A stretch of 64,000 nt of DNA from Clonostachys chloroleuca (Eukaryota > Ascomycota > Sordariomycetes > Hypocreales > Bionectriaceae): NCBI GenBank assembly GCA_037952775.1, contig JBANAY010000001.1, forward strand, positions 4,650,001 through 4,714,000. Direction: 5' to 3'. Shown here piece after piece: positions 46,567-57,449 of this stretch. Every line of letters starts with the position of its first letter. Position 1 is the stretch's first letter. The translations under genes were made by a program, and so were the position numbers. The notes beneath the pieces are model-generated. The model worked only from the letters and a program-made list of their open reading frames with translations. It was not told the origin of the DNA and made no database searches.

Positions 46567-46658
46567 GGGCGAATGGTTTAGTGGTATAATACTCCCTTAG
46601 CATAATTCAGTCCCTGAAAGCTTGGGAGTGGTCCAGGGTTCGATTCCCTGTTCGTCCA
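46567..46658 (+). tRNA. tRNA-Ala(AGC) with a 20-base intron
   Basis: The acceptor stem GGGCGAA (46567-46573) pairs with TTCGTCC (46651-46657), leaving discriminator A at 46658. The third pair is G:T, the G3:U70 identity element of tRNA-Ala. The anticodon stem is CTCCC/GGGAG around TTAGCA, giving anticodon AGC. Between A37 and T38 lies a 20-base insertion (about 46602-46621), the standard tRNA intron position. The T arm is CAGGG-TTCGATT-CCCTG and the D arm has the usual TAGTGGTA. Spliced length is 72 bases. T runs follow at 46684 and 46700. Identity is strongly supported; exact intron ends may move by a base. Confidence 0.9.
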
Positions 46659-46699
46659 TGTTTTGGAGTCTCCATGACTCGCCTTTTTGGATATGAGGC

Positions 46700-46707
46700 T
46701 TTTTTTT
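46700..46707 (+). terminator. Pol III terminator, T8 run
   Basis: Eight T about 42 bases past the tRNA. A five-T run at 46684-46688 lies closer and may be the main stop. Confidence 0.5.
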
Positions 46708-47171
46708 CTTATAGCCCTTATAGCTCCATTTGGCTGGTGGAGGCATCTATCAAGAGGTGACACGTGCGACTAGGTGGCAATGAAATTATTAATGCATACA
46801 AATAGCATCCCGCGGTATTCTTAAGTCTATGGCCGGTAGGGTCTCATATTGAGGGCTAACACTATCCAGAGCGAAAAGCATAGCATGGTCCCTCATATTC
46901 AAGACAAATACCAATTTAATATCTCTACCATAGACGTCTAATGAAGCGCGCTAATGAAATGTGGTACCAAGCACAATATATGTGCAGAGGATAGAAAATA
47001 TTTTATGCACATGCTGTTGAAGCTCCTGGCGATAGACTCGTACAGTCGCTCTCTATTGGTGGCGTTAGTGGTAGTCGAAAAAAGCAGAAGTGTTATAGGG
47101 GAGTTAGTTTTAATTTCTTCTGAACTAGCCATCAAAGACGGCAGATGATGTCCAGTTTCGTTGCTCTAGGC
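46708..47171. other. Intergenic, no gene seen
   Basis: No gene was recognised between the tRNA and the oxidoreductase stop. Confidence 0.45.
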
Positions 47172-48565
47172 TCACGGTAGCTTGGTGTCGTCTTCGTATG
47201 GCTTCTTTCCCATGTGCCTCCAACAATTTGCGGCCATGAGTTCCTCAGCCTTTTCCTGGCTTTCAAAAAGCAATCCAGACTCGTCATCGCCGATATACCC
47301 GACTGAGCGATCCTAAAAAGACATTACATCAGCACAACTTCTTAAAAAGATAAAAGTTGTTCACATACCAAACCCAATGTTAATTTGATAACACCATCGC
47401 CCCAATGATTTTCGTAGATTTTGTCTGGAAGTCTACCCTGCGCTTCCAGGAGAACATTTCTGGCCACAACGGCTGCTTGGCGACTTGCTGATCGGGCGTT
47501 TGGGTTCGGTGTCTTGGTGTCTGCGACATCACCGCATGCGTAGATGTTGGAGAAGCCTTCACCTTCCACTTGGAGAGTAGGTCTGACTTTGATGTGCCCG
47601 GTCGTAGAAATGGAGGTTGGCGAGAGCGTAGCGATAAGATCTGAGCTAGGCTTTTGACCAACACAATTTATCTGGAATATAGGTTAAAAAATCACGGTCG
47701 GAGAATTCACCAGAGAAAGTTTTCTTACCAGGCAATCGCATCCAAGCTCTTGGCCTGATTTCAAATGCACGGTTTTGGAAATCTCATTCCGTCCGACTAC
47801 ACGGTCTTCAAGAATGACCTCAACGCCCAGCTTCTCCGTTCCTTGGAGCGCAGCTACTTGCAGCTTTTCCCCAAACCGATGCATCAGCGCATTCCGGGAG
47901 TGAACCAGCGTAACTTTCTTGTCAGGATACTTTGATTTGGCGTCCGTGGCTACCTCAACGCCGGCTGCACCCCCACCCACCACCACAAGATCTTTAGACC
48001 TTTCAATGTCTTGCTGCATCTCCTGTAAGAGCTTCATCCCAGCACTCTTCTCGGTTTCGTGAACCCGTGAAGGGAGACCATGCTTCACATTAGATCCAGT
48101 AGCGATGACCAGGTGGCTGTAAGGAATGACCTCTTTGGAGTCTTGCAACTCAACGCTCTCTCTGGTAACACTGATAACACGGTCTTTGATCCATCTCACA
48201 GCTCCATCTGGCGCAGCATCGGTGTAGCCCCCATAGGGCACAAATGCCTTGTGTTCGTGCCCTTTAGCTACACAGTAGCGTGGTAGAACCCAAGTAAACA
48301 CGAAGTGGCTGCTAGGCTCGATCACGATGACTCGATAGGGGCTTCGGGGCGGAAGGTTATTAGCGATGATACGAGCCACCTGGTGACCTGCGAATGACGC
48401 GCCGACTATTACAATATTAAACCTCCGGTCTTCGAATGGCGTGCTCCCAAGCCAACGGGCTTGTTGGCGAGTGACAATGCCGCCAGCGATGTTGCGGATT
48501 TCTTCTCCGGCGAAGGCGAAAATGAACGCAGCGACCCTCGCATACATGCGGATGTTCTCAAACAT
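47172..48565 (-). CDS. AIF/AMID-like FAD-dependent pyridine-nucleotide oxidoreductase
   Basis: Relatives of AMID/FSP1 transfer electrons from NAD(P)H to quinones and take part in respiration or cell-death control. Three phase-0 exons (48565-47729, 47671-47369, 47312-47172) encode 426 residues. A hydrophobic N-terminus (YARVAAFIFAFAG) may anchor it. The FAD-binding motif IVIVGASFAGHQVA starts near residue 50 and the NAD-binding motif VVVGGGAAGVEVA near residue 198. The second FAD contact, IYACGDVADTKTPN, lies near residue 320. The C-terminal exon ends KPYEDDTKLP. All motifs are complete, so it should be active. Its two neighbours are a tRNA and an amino-acid permease, giving no functional hint. 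Confidence 0.88.
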
Positions 48566-49727
48566 TGTCGATAAAAAGCATGAAAGTACTTCTACAAAAA
48601 AAGAATCTTCTATGAGGGAGAGGAAGAATCGAAAGCGGAAGTTCCGGGTTCAAGAGGTCTGAAATATCTCGTAATCTCCGAGGCCGTACGTCCGCCCCGT
48701 GAGAATATCCCGATCGATCGGACATACACGTTACTTATCAATCTTATCAAGCTTCAAGATCTCTGGACAAATCAGGCCAAGATTATCTCCGAAATCATTT
48801 GCGGTGACTCGTACAGCCATATCATAAGTGAGACTAAGGAGTATATGGCGGGCTCAACTAAAGGCTATGGTTACCAACATCGATCAACTAGCATTTCTTG
48901 ATATGCCTACACCTACAAACAACATCAGAAACAGGAATACAAGAGGAGGGGCATCGGCAACAAAATTTCATTTTTGTTCAACTAAATAGGAAAATATGAA
49001 CGAAAATGGATTGCAATTGAAGCATGCCTCCTGACCACATTCCAAGCCGAAAACCAAACCTCAGGGGTAGAGGTACAGGGTATTTCGGAATATGTCAGTC
49101 ATGCGAAATAAACTATTGCGAATCTCTTCGCAATTGAATTTTTTTTCTAAAGGCTAGTGGCTGATAGATCAATAAATAAGCATATTTACCAATCTAACGC
49201 ACGGATATGCTAATTGATGAGAATCTTGAGGAAGATTAAACCTTGGGACGACACCAGTTTGGTGCGAAGTACACCATCCTGGTTGGATCAGTGGAGTTGG
49301 TATGAGTGGTCTGCAGCACAAATCCATGGTTCGTTGGACATCCCCATACTCCCCACAGGCAGAATTCTTGGCTAAATACTGTTAAAGAGAATTCTAGATT
49401 GAACACTTATCAACTTCTTGATTTGTATTACACGATTTTTCTTCGATATCTAGTTTTTATTTGTCAGAGCCCATCTCCTTCGTGTGGGTCGCTCGTCAAC
49501 ATGTTTTGACAGGGCGGAGGTGGAGAATTCTAGCCAGGCACGAGCCAATGGCATGTTGTTGTTGAGAAAGCTTCGAACGCCTTGGCCCGACAAGTTGCGT
49601 GATATGTAGAGTTTGTGAACTACTAGATAATGGAAGCAAACTCTACTAAAAGCTTGTAGTGGCAGTTGATTTCCGGTACTCTCTTTACCGTTTCATCGTT
49701 ACCGCTGATCCGCAACATTCCTCCAAC
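48566..49727. other. Divergent intergenic region
   Basis: Promoter space between the AMID-like gene (minus) and the permease (plus). A seven-T run lies near 49140. No gene was recognised. Confidence 0.5.
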
Positions 49728-51287
49728 ATGGATCTTCATATCAGTAGGAGCAGCAGCGGCCAGCAGGCATACGGCAGCATGTCAAATCAACACGAAGGAA
49801 AAGATGTCGATGTCGAAAACTCTAGCACACACTTGGAGAGAGGCCTCCACAACCGTCATCTGCAGTTCATTGCCATCGGCGCAGCTGTCGGAACGGGGTT
49901 GTTCTTGGGAACAGGGAACGCCCTAGCCACCGCCGGCCCTGCCTCTCTGCTCATTGCATTCATATTTATCGCTACTATTCTATATAGTGTTATGACTGCT
50001 CTTGGAGAGATGGCCGCTTACATTCCAGTGGCGGGTGCTTTTACCAACTACGCCTCTCGCTTCATCGACCCCACCTGGGGGTTCTCCATGGGCTGGATCT
50101 ATTGGTTCAGTTGGTCGCTTACCTTTGCGTTGGAATTGACGGCAGCCGGTCTCATCATTCAGTATTGGAACAAGAGCCTAAGTGTCGGCATCTGGATTGC
50201 CGTCTTCTGGGTCGTCTTCACCCTGGCCAACTTCATGCCTGTTCGGTGGTTTGGCGAGTTCGAAATGTGGCTGTCCAGCATTAAAGTCATCACCATCATC
50301 GGATTTCTCATTTTATCCATCTGCATCAATGCGGGAGTCGGCAACTCTGACCAGGGTTATCTGGGCTTCAAATACTGGAACGAACCTGGAGCCTTTGCTC
50401 AGCATTTGGTAGATGGGTCGGTGGGATCGTTTGTGGGTTTCTGGGCGGTCCTCATTACAGCCGGGTTCAGCTTCCAAGGATCAGAACTGGTTGGAATCGG
50501 CGCCGGCGAGACCAAAGACCCTGAAAAGAGCATCCCATCAGCTATCCGAGGAACGTTCTGGGGCGTCTCAGGCCTCTTCATCTTCACAGTCTTCTTTCTC
50601 GGCATCAACATCCCATATACGAATAGCGACTTGACGAGTGACTCACAGGATGCTTCAGCGTCACCCCTCGTGTTGGTAGTGCAACTCGCTGGGATTCCCG
50701 TGCTGCCATCCATCATCAACGCCGTTCTTCTTACTGCCGTTCTCACTGCGGCCAACTCTGACGTCTACTCAAGCAGTCGCATCCTCGTCTCTCTCGCCGA
50801 GTCTGGCCACGCCCCTTCGATTTTCAGAAAGACGAACCATCTGGGTACTCCCTACTACGCAGTGGGTGCGTGCTCTTGCGTTGGGTTCTTGGGATTTATG
50901 AACCTATCAGAAAACGGAACAGTTGTCTTCAACTGGCTCCTGAACATTATTTCGGTGGCGGGCTTTATTGCGTGGGCGATTATTAACTATTGTCACATCC
51001 GCTTCATGCGAGCCCTAGCAGCGCAGAATATTCCTCGCTCAGACTTGCCGTACAACGCTCCCCTACAGCCATACCTATCTTGGTACGGTCTATTTTTCAA
51101 CATAATCATTATACTGACAAACGGATTCGAGGTGTTTATGAACTGGGACACAAGTGCATTCTTCACTAAATATGTGAGCTTGATGATCTTTTTTGTTCTT
51201 CTTATTGGGCATAAACTCTGGAAGCGTACCAAGCTGGTTCCTCTGAATGAGGTGGACCTCGTCACTGGTCGTTTCACGTCCGAATAA
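49728..51287 (+). CDS. Amino-acid permease (YAT/APC family)
   Basis: Imports amino acids across the plasma membrane with protons. A single exon of 519 residues starts at the ATG at 49728 (MDLHISRSSSGQQAYGS). The first span opens with the family hallmark RHLQFIAIGAAVGTGLFLGT near residue 45. Further blocks are GPASLLIAFIF, GEMAAYIPVAGAFTNYASRF, GWIYWFSWSLTFALELTAAG, GFSFQGSELVGIGAGE and ANSDVYSSSRILVSLAESGH. About twelve hydrophobic spans are visible, with a cytosolic C-terminus ending in GRFTSE. No frame problem. Substrate range cannot be told from sequence. Confidence 0.95.
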   Translation: MDLHISRSSSGQQAYGSMSNQHEGKDVDVENSSTHLERGLHNRHLQFIAIGAAVGTGLFLGTGNALATAGPASLLIAFIFIATILYSVMTALGEMAAYIPVAGAFTNYASRFIDPTWGFSMGWIYWFSWSLTFALELTAAGLIIQYWNKSLSVGIWIAVFWVVFTLANFMPVRWFGEFEMWLSSIKVITIIGFLILSICINAGVGNSDQGYLGFKYWNEPGAFAQHLVDGSVGSFVGFWAVLITAGFSFQGSELVGIGAGETKDPEKSIPSAIRGTFWGVSGLFIFTVFFLGINIPYTNSDLTSDSQDASASPLVLVVQLAGIPVLPSIINAVLLTAVLTAANSDVYSSSRILVSLAESGHAPSIFRKTNHLGTPYYAVGACSCVGFLGFMNLSENGTVVFNWLLNIISVAGFIAWAIINYCHIRFMRALAAQNIPRSDLPYNAPLQPYLSWYGLFFNIIIILTNGFEVFMNWDTSAFFTKYVSLMIFFVLLIGHKLWKRTKLVPLNEVDLVTGRFTSE

Positions 51288-52191
51288 CAGTACCGTAATG
51301 CCGATGTTGAGACTGGCCATATTGAAATAGGCCTTATGCTGGACATGAGCTATCCTTGAGTTTATCTAGATATAGTTGCCCATAATCTCGAATAAAAGCA
51401 ATAAAATATCATCCGTTCTTTAGTTTTTGTCCGCTGCTCTTCTTTCGCTTGAGTAACTGGCTTATTCTCTGCATGGGTGTTCACCCAAACATGATGACGA
51501 AGATCCGGATTTCTGTCTACGATTAATAGTACGAGACTCGATGTCCTAACATACAATCTTTCATTATTCCCACTATGATAGAAAAATGGAAGCATGTGTT
51601 GGGAAGGCGTAAATGGAGTACCGTGGGAGCTACTGCTGCAATTCATCTTCTAATAACATGAGCATTTATGCTACACTTATCAGGGAAGCACATAAGGAGT
51701 CTGATTAGCAATATACCTTACCTTCGCTAAACTTCAACAAAGCTCGATACTTCAAGGTGTTGCCTTCAAAACAGGCCACAGATAGGAGTCTTCCATGTCT
51801 AGTTGAGGCAGTGGCCACTGACCGAAACCTGAAAGGGTGGAGAGGGCAACTGCTCTCTCATTCGCTGCCAAAATCAAGCCAGCAGAGAAGTCACAGGTAG
51901 ACAGATTAGAAGGAAGGAAGGAAGGAGCAAGTCAATAGAACTAAAACAAAGACTCTACTCGCAAAACTCGGACGCTGCCTTCTCACCTCTCTTTCACATC
52001 ACAAGCAACTCCAGCATCCATTGGGAACAGCCTTACGACCAACGCTCGTTTCGTTACTATCATTTAATGCCCAAGATCAACTGGAAATATCCTTGCCGCC
52101 CGAGCCGGGGCTTACTACAAACCGAAACTACTATCTAGTTGAGCACCTCCCTCAGCCTAGCCTTGTTCTTCATGGTTCAAAATAGAGCAAC
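51288..52191. other. Intergenic, no gene seen
   Basis: Contains a short purine-rich GAAGGAAGGAAGG stretch near 51910. No gene was recognised. Confidence 0.45.
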
Positions 52192-53178
52192 ATGCCCGGC
52201 TTCTCCCAATCTCTGAGCTATCTGCGCTTGAAATGCGAAGCATGTGTCGTTCGGAGATTTGCGAATCGCGCCCAGCGTGATTGATACACTCTTGAACTTC
52301 CAACTCAGAGGCAGCTTATCAAAATACCTTCGCGCGATACCGGTCGCCGGATTCGCATCTGGGTCTATCCCCACCTCGACTGGAACCTCTCACCGAAGAG
52401 GCCAGTCATGATCAACTGGCATGGGAGTGGATTCGTTGTTGGAGGATTCGGTCTCGACCATGTCTGGTGCACTGAAGCGGCGTACGACCTTGGCATATGG
52501 GTGATTGATGCCGACTACAGAAAGGCGCCTGAAAATCCATTTCCAGCCGCTGTCCACGATGCCGAGGACGTGCTGAGATGGGTGTCCACCCGGCCAGACC
52601 TTTTTGATTTGGATCGTGTTGCCGTTTCGGGCTTCGCCTCTGGCGCAACCTTGGCCCTGGTGGCTGCTTCGACGCTGCGTCGGGCAGATCATGGGCTCAA
52701 CATCAGGGTGCCAGTCGTCTTCTATCCCATCACCAACTCTGATATCGACCCTGCAAGGAAGAGGCCCCCTCAACGGGAACTTTCTGTACCTCTGTCTATA
52801 CGCATCACCCGCTTCTTCAATAAATGCTACGTGCCGAACCGAGACGACCGGCTTAATCCGCGAGTCTCTCCGGATCTCGGCGACCTAGAGTCATTTCCAG
52901 ACCACGTAGTTTTCATCACTGCGGAACACGACATCTTTGCGCCCGAGGGGATGACTTTGGCCGACAACTTGCGCAAGGGTCGCCGAACAGTCATCAGTTT
53001 CATGGTACAGGGGGCAAACCATGGTTTCGACAAGGACCGTCGCGGAGACGATTTCGAAAGACGGAGAGCCACTGCATACTTGGTAGCCAGAGACCATTTG
53101 GATAATGCTCTCCAAGCCGTCGCTCTCGGATTTCCCCAGTTACTTTTGCCTGCCCCCCGGGAGATGCTGAAAGGCTGA
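52192..53178 (+). pseudogene. Alpha/beta hydrolase (HSL/carboxylesterase type) with TGA and mutated nucleophile motif
   Basis: The frame starts MPGFSQSLSYLRLKCEACVV at 52192 and continues with KIPSRDTGRRIRIWVYPHLD, the oxyanion-hole motif NWHGSGFVVGGFG, DADYRKAPENPFPAAVHDAEDV and a C-terminal GANHGFD block with the catalytic His. The acid residue region is FITAEHDIFAP. A TGA at 52282-52284 (codon 31) interrupts an otherwise continuous frame; it fits CGA to TGA. An intron with a weak GTGTCG donor could remove it. The nucleophile elbow, normally G-X-S-X-G, reads GFASGATLA: Ala replaces the serine expected at the centre. So even if translated it should lack ordinary esterase activity. The 328-codon length is normal for the family. 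Confidence 0.75.
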
Positions 53179-53466
53179 GGGATCTTCTTGTATCGGGATA
53201 TCGAGGGCCCAATCGACATCGTGTCCGACAGTGGGTTTGTGACTCTGCACCTCGACCTCGACCTCCAGCGAATTAACCATTTTTCTTTTGGCTTGCAGAC
53301 TCTATATCGCTACCACTTTCTACTTTCGCGTCATTTCAGGATCATCACGTTCACCGGTCGATAAAGTTTGGAGCTTTGGTACCCCATGATACTCTATACT
53401 TATAGATAAAGAGCGTATACTGGTTTAAAATCAATTGTCTTTTCTAGTTGATTCCTTTCCAACTAC
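53179..53466. other. Short intergenic region between convergent genes
   Basis: No feature recognised between the stop of the hydrolase and the stop of the NACHT gene. Confidence 0.5.
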
Positions 53467-56400
53467 TCAACCTAAGGTCAGATGATCAATATCGTACCAC
53501 CAGGAGAGCATCCATCGCACTATCGATGTGGGTTTTAACTGACCAGGTGATCTATGTCTCTTTACCTCTACCCCACCATCTTCTCGTTCATTGCTCCCCA
53601 TGGGTTCATCAGGGTCATCCGTCTCGTCGTGCATCACAGGGTGATTATCCACGTCCCCTGGTCCAATATTCGGATCAAAACTGATTTTTTTTTGGATCAA
53701 AAGAGATTTGATGCTGTCCCTTTCTACTACCAGAAATTCCGGAAAGTACTTCTCAAAAAGAATGGTTGCTGAGAGTCTTGGATGCCCTCGTAGTGAACTA
53801 TGGTTCCGAGTGACAAGATCGGGGTTTGCTCCGTGATAAAGAAAATCACGGACGATCACAGCCCAATTTCTAGAAGTTTCTTTCCATTTCAAGTCTGGTG
53901 GATGGTCTTTACACCGAGCGTGGCCGCATGGCGTGTGGTTGAAATGTGCTGCGGCGGACAGGAGCACATGTTCCCAAGGACTGAATCCATCATAGGACAA
54001 GTTTGGATCAGTGCCGTTTTCCAGAATTCGTCTTATAACAGAGGGATTTAGGTCAGTCCTCGAGGTAATCAAATGTAAGAGCATATGCTGCTCCACATCC
54101 TGGTCCACGATGTTAGCAGACTCGAATTTCATCCTTGCATAGTGGGATAGGCCAATGGCTACGGCGAGATCATAAAAGGTACTTGGCCAGCCTGCACATC
54201 CAAGAATAGAAACATCAACGGCTTTTGACCAGTGGTAGGGTGCCGACGTCTTTTCAATAAGGCTTCGGCCACCAGGAGAAGGCGACAATGATGCCTGTAG
54301 AATCCCAGTCTGCGAAACTTGTGGCTGCCGGAAGTATATTCCATTTTCCTCCTCCTGATCCTCGAATTCGAACACGTCATCATGGTCTCTTATATCTTTA
54401 ATAAAGCTCGAATTCACCGAACTGGCCACAGAGGCTGGCTCTGGTTCACTAGTGAAGAAATTTTTTCCAACTCGCCAATGGTACGAAGCTGTAATGTCCA
54501 ATTGATCCAATAGCCTTGGAAATCCACTATTCAGATCCTTTTCGGCCTCAATCGCAAACTTTAGAGCACCAGTGATGAGCCCCAAGTCAAGTGGAAAGGA
54601 GGGACCTACACTGGCGCTTTTTAGCTGCAAAACGCAGGACTTGAGCATTGCAATATTAGGGCTAAACGACTTCCCTTGCGTATGAGATGTAATACCGCTC
54701 CAAACCTTGGGCTGCGTTATCCAATCTGAGACCGTTCGGTGTAGGAAAAGTACCTTTGCGTCAGGAGCGATGTCTGAAAACCTAATGTCGATTGACTCAA
54801 GAAGGCCGGCACATACACTCTTTAGGCGAGCATCCATCGCTTTACATCGATTTGCAATCCCGTGATGAGGGAGTGGCAGGATCTGGGCCTTCTCCGCCAA
54901 ATCTTCGTCCTCTTCGTCCGCCCATGATAAACTCAACAGTGTCAACTGACTCGGGCAGTGCTGCTGAGCAGCTCGATATATTTGAAAGATCTTCGAAGCT
55001 TGTTCATGGTAGAATGGATCTGTCATCTGTAGCATATGGGCGTATAAGGCCTCCAAGTCACCAGGCAAGTATTCAACCCGTCTTTGGAGGTCCGAGATGC
55101 GGTTATAGTCTGATAGACCACGCAACAATGACCTGACTACCAACTTAACCCATAGAAAGACGCCACGAGCTTTATCAACAACATCGCTCACCAGATCAGA
55201 TACTTGAGCTGGATTTTCCTTTGAGAGAGCCGTCATGTATTTATGGCGATACAAGTTTTCTTTGACATAGTAACTTATGTCTCTCGCTGTAAGATCTTGT
55301 AGCTTTAGGCTGGGCTGTCCCTCGAAGGCCTGTTCGAAGGCCAAGAGCGGTCTGCTAGACAAACAAAGCTTGATATTAGATGATAGAGCGATGTCTTCAA
55401 ACATCTCAGCGATTTCGTAATGGTCTCCGTCGTACTCGTCCAACCCATCAATAAATAAGCAGAGCTTAACCCTACTCTCCAACGTTCGGAGTAAGGTTCG
55501 AAAGAAACCCTTCAACTGTACCATACCCCACGGCTTCGGGTCAGGGCGTAGCATCGGATTACGAAGAGAGCCGCTATTTGATATAAGGTAATCAGCTCGC
55601 GAGTACCAGGCCTCCCAAGCTTCAGGCATAATGGCGGGAATCAAATCTCGATGCTGTTGAAGAATATCATGGAGAAGCGATCGCAGCAATCCCTTCTGGG
55701 ACTTTTGGTACTCATCGCCAATGTTCCAGAAGAAAAAGTGACAGATATCCAGAGGAACAGATCCAGCCCACTCATTCAACCCTTCACGTATCTGTTCATT
55801 GTCCTGGAGATATCGCATCAAGGTCGACTTTCCAGAAGCGGCCTTTCCATTAATCCAGTAGATCCCAGAGTCTTGCCGCAACCAGGTCATAAAGTTGCTC
55901 CACGGCCTTTGAATCGATCCAGGTTCGTCAAAGATCCACTTGAAAGTGTTCTGGAAAGGCACATCCACACTATCCTTACGGTCATGGATAGAATCAAAGC
56001 TCAAACTACCTAAGACGCCATTTTCGATCATAAGCAGTCGGATGCTCTCTTCCACCTCGTACGCACGGGCTGGAAGCTCCTCTATGCTTTCTTCATCTCT
56101 TTTTGCCCCCTTGGGATATTGGAATGTTCCAGCAAGCTTCAGCTCTCCCTTAATAATTTGTGTCTGATCTTCCGGTAGTCTTGCCCTGACATCACGTTTT
56201 GAGATCTCAGAGAAAACCAGCTTCTCCACCTGAACCCGGAGTTGTGTCGCAAGGTCATCTCGGCTATATATGAAGCTATCAAGAATAGCCCGGGTTGATT
56301 CGGTCAGTTGCCGAGAGAACTGCGATTGCTGGACAACGAGCTGGCTTATTGTTGCTCTACCCCCAGTCAGCCAGCTTCTTGCTTGCTTTGATTCAGGTTC

Positions 56401-56987
56401 ATGGCTTACCGAAACATTACCAGGATACGGAATTCGATTTCGGATCTAAACTCCCGAAGTGTCGCGGCCATTGCTTCAATTTCCTCCTTCCTCCAAACAG
56501 CCTCCAATGCTTTGCGAAAAGCACTCCACTTCCTGAAGATCTTGGACTTCCCCTTTGCACTGGGTTTCAGCATGGAGCTCCAGTTGTCCCGCCCGAGCTT
56601 CTCTCGAGACTGGGAGTCCCGAAGACTGCCTCCGCCAACCTTGTCATCCTCAGACGTTTTGGTGTCATCCTTGCCCGAGACAATTTTTAGCTTGTCGAGG
56701 TGTGCGATCAATTCCTCCGCGATCGCAACGCATCTAATACAAAGCTCATCCAAGGCTTTCTCGTCCTCCGATTTATCCTCCTTTATCGCGCGATTATCGG
56801 GCAGTTTTCGCTCCAAGCTCAGAAGTATGGTGGCAAGGTCGGTCGTGACTACCTCCAGGTCGACATTCTCGGATAAGACACCATCTGCGGATCGATACAG
56901 CTTTCTAGAATTGGAAAGCAACTTACTCCCAAAATCCAGGAATTGGATCACACCGCCAGCTACTTGGAGAGTATTGAGTGCCTCCAT
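53467..56987 (-). CDS. NACHT-type STAND protein (NLR-like) with degenerate C-terminal repeats
   Basis: NLR-like STAND ATPases act as signal-gated switches in fungal incompatibility and defence. Two exons (56987-56410 and 56356-53467; intron of 53 bases) encode 1155 residues with no interruption. The N-terminal region (VAGGVIQFLDFGSKLL) is a fungal STAND N-terminal domain. The NACHT core has the P-loop GKAASGKST near residue 363 and the Walker B motif LCLFIDGLDEYDG near 496, with LCLSSRP downstream. A winged-helix/DUF7791-like part follows (QIYRAAQQHCPSQLTLLSLS). The C-terminal third has weak ankyrin-like segments (ILENGTDPNLSYDGFSPWE, FLYHGANPDLVTR). The unusually long intact frame makes it the best-preserved large gene here. 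It neighbours the disrupted reductase/P450 pair. The ligand is unknown. Confidence 0.9.
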
Positions 56988-57449
56988 GGCTAAAAGATGG
57001 CATTCCACAGCATCAGGAGAGATGGATGTTCGACATGGTCAATCTCTCCTTGTAGTGAGAATATTACATGTACATACGACCAGAGTGGATTATATAACCT
57101 GATCAATGTACCCCTAGAGCCACAGCCACAATTACAGGCTGTGAGGCCATAAGAGGGTAACATTGGCCAATCTTACACTAACCAAATACCTATCGCGCAG
57201 ATTCTTACCTGCATTAGTAGAGACGTCTATGTAGTGGAAGCACAACGGTCGGTTTGACGGAGGGCTTCGCCACCTGGCACTGCCCCCTTGATAGGTGAGC
57301 CAATGAGCTGGCCACACCAAGTCAGCAAGCCCCAATGGCCTGGAGGTTGCATATTACTGGATATTCATCTTCCTTATTCTTGTTATTGACTACTAACATA
57401 GCGGAATCTAGTTCCTACCTCAGCTAGTACCGCATAAAATGAAGCAATA
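56988..57449. other. Intergenic, promoter of the NACHT gene
   Basis: No gene was recognised between the NACHT start and the reductase stop. Confidence 0.5.

Noticed and set aside
54792..55136. Plus-strand frames inside the NACHT gene
   Set aside because: Antisense shadows of a complete STAND protein.
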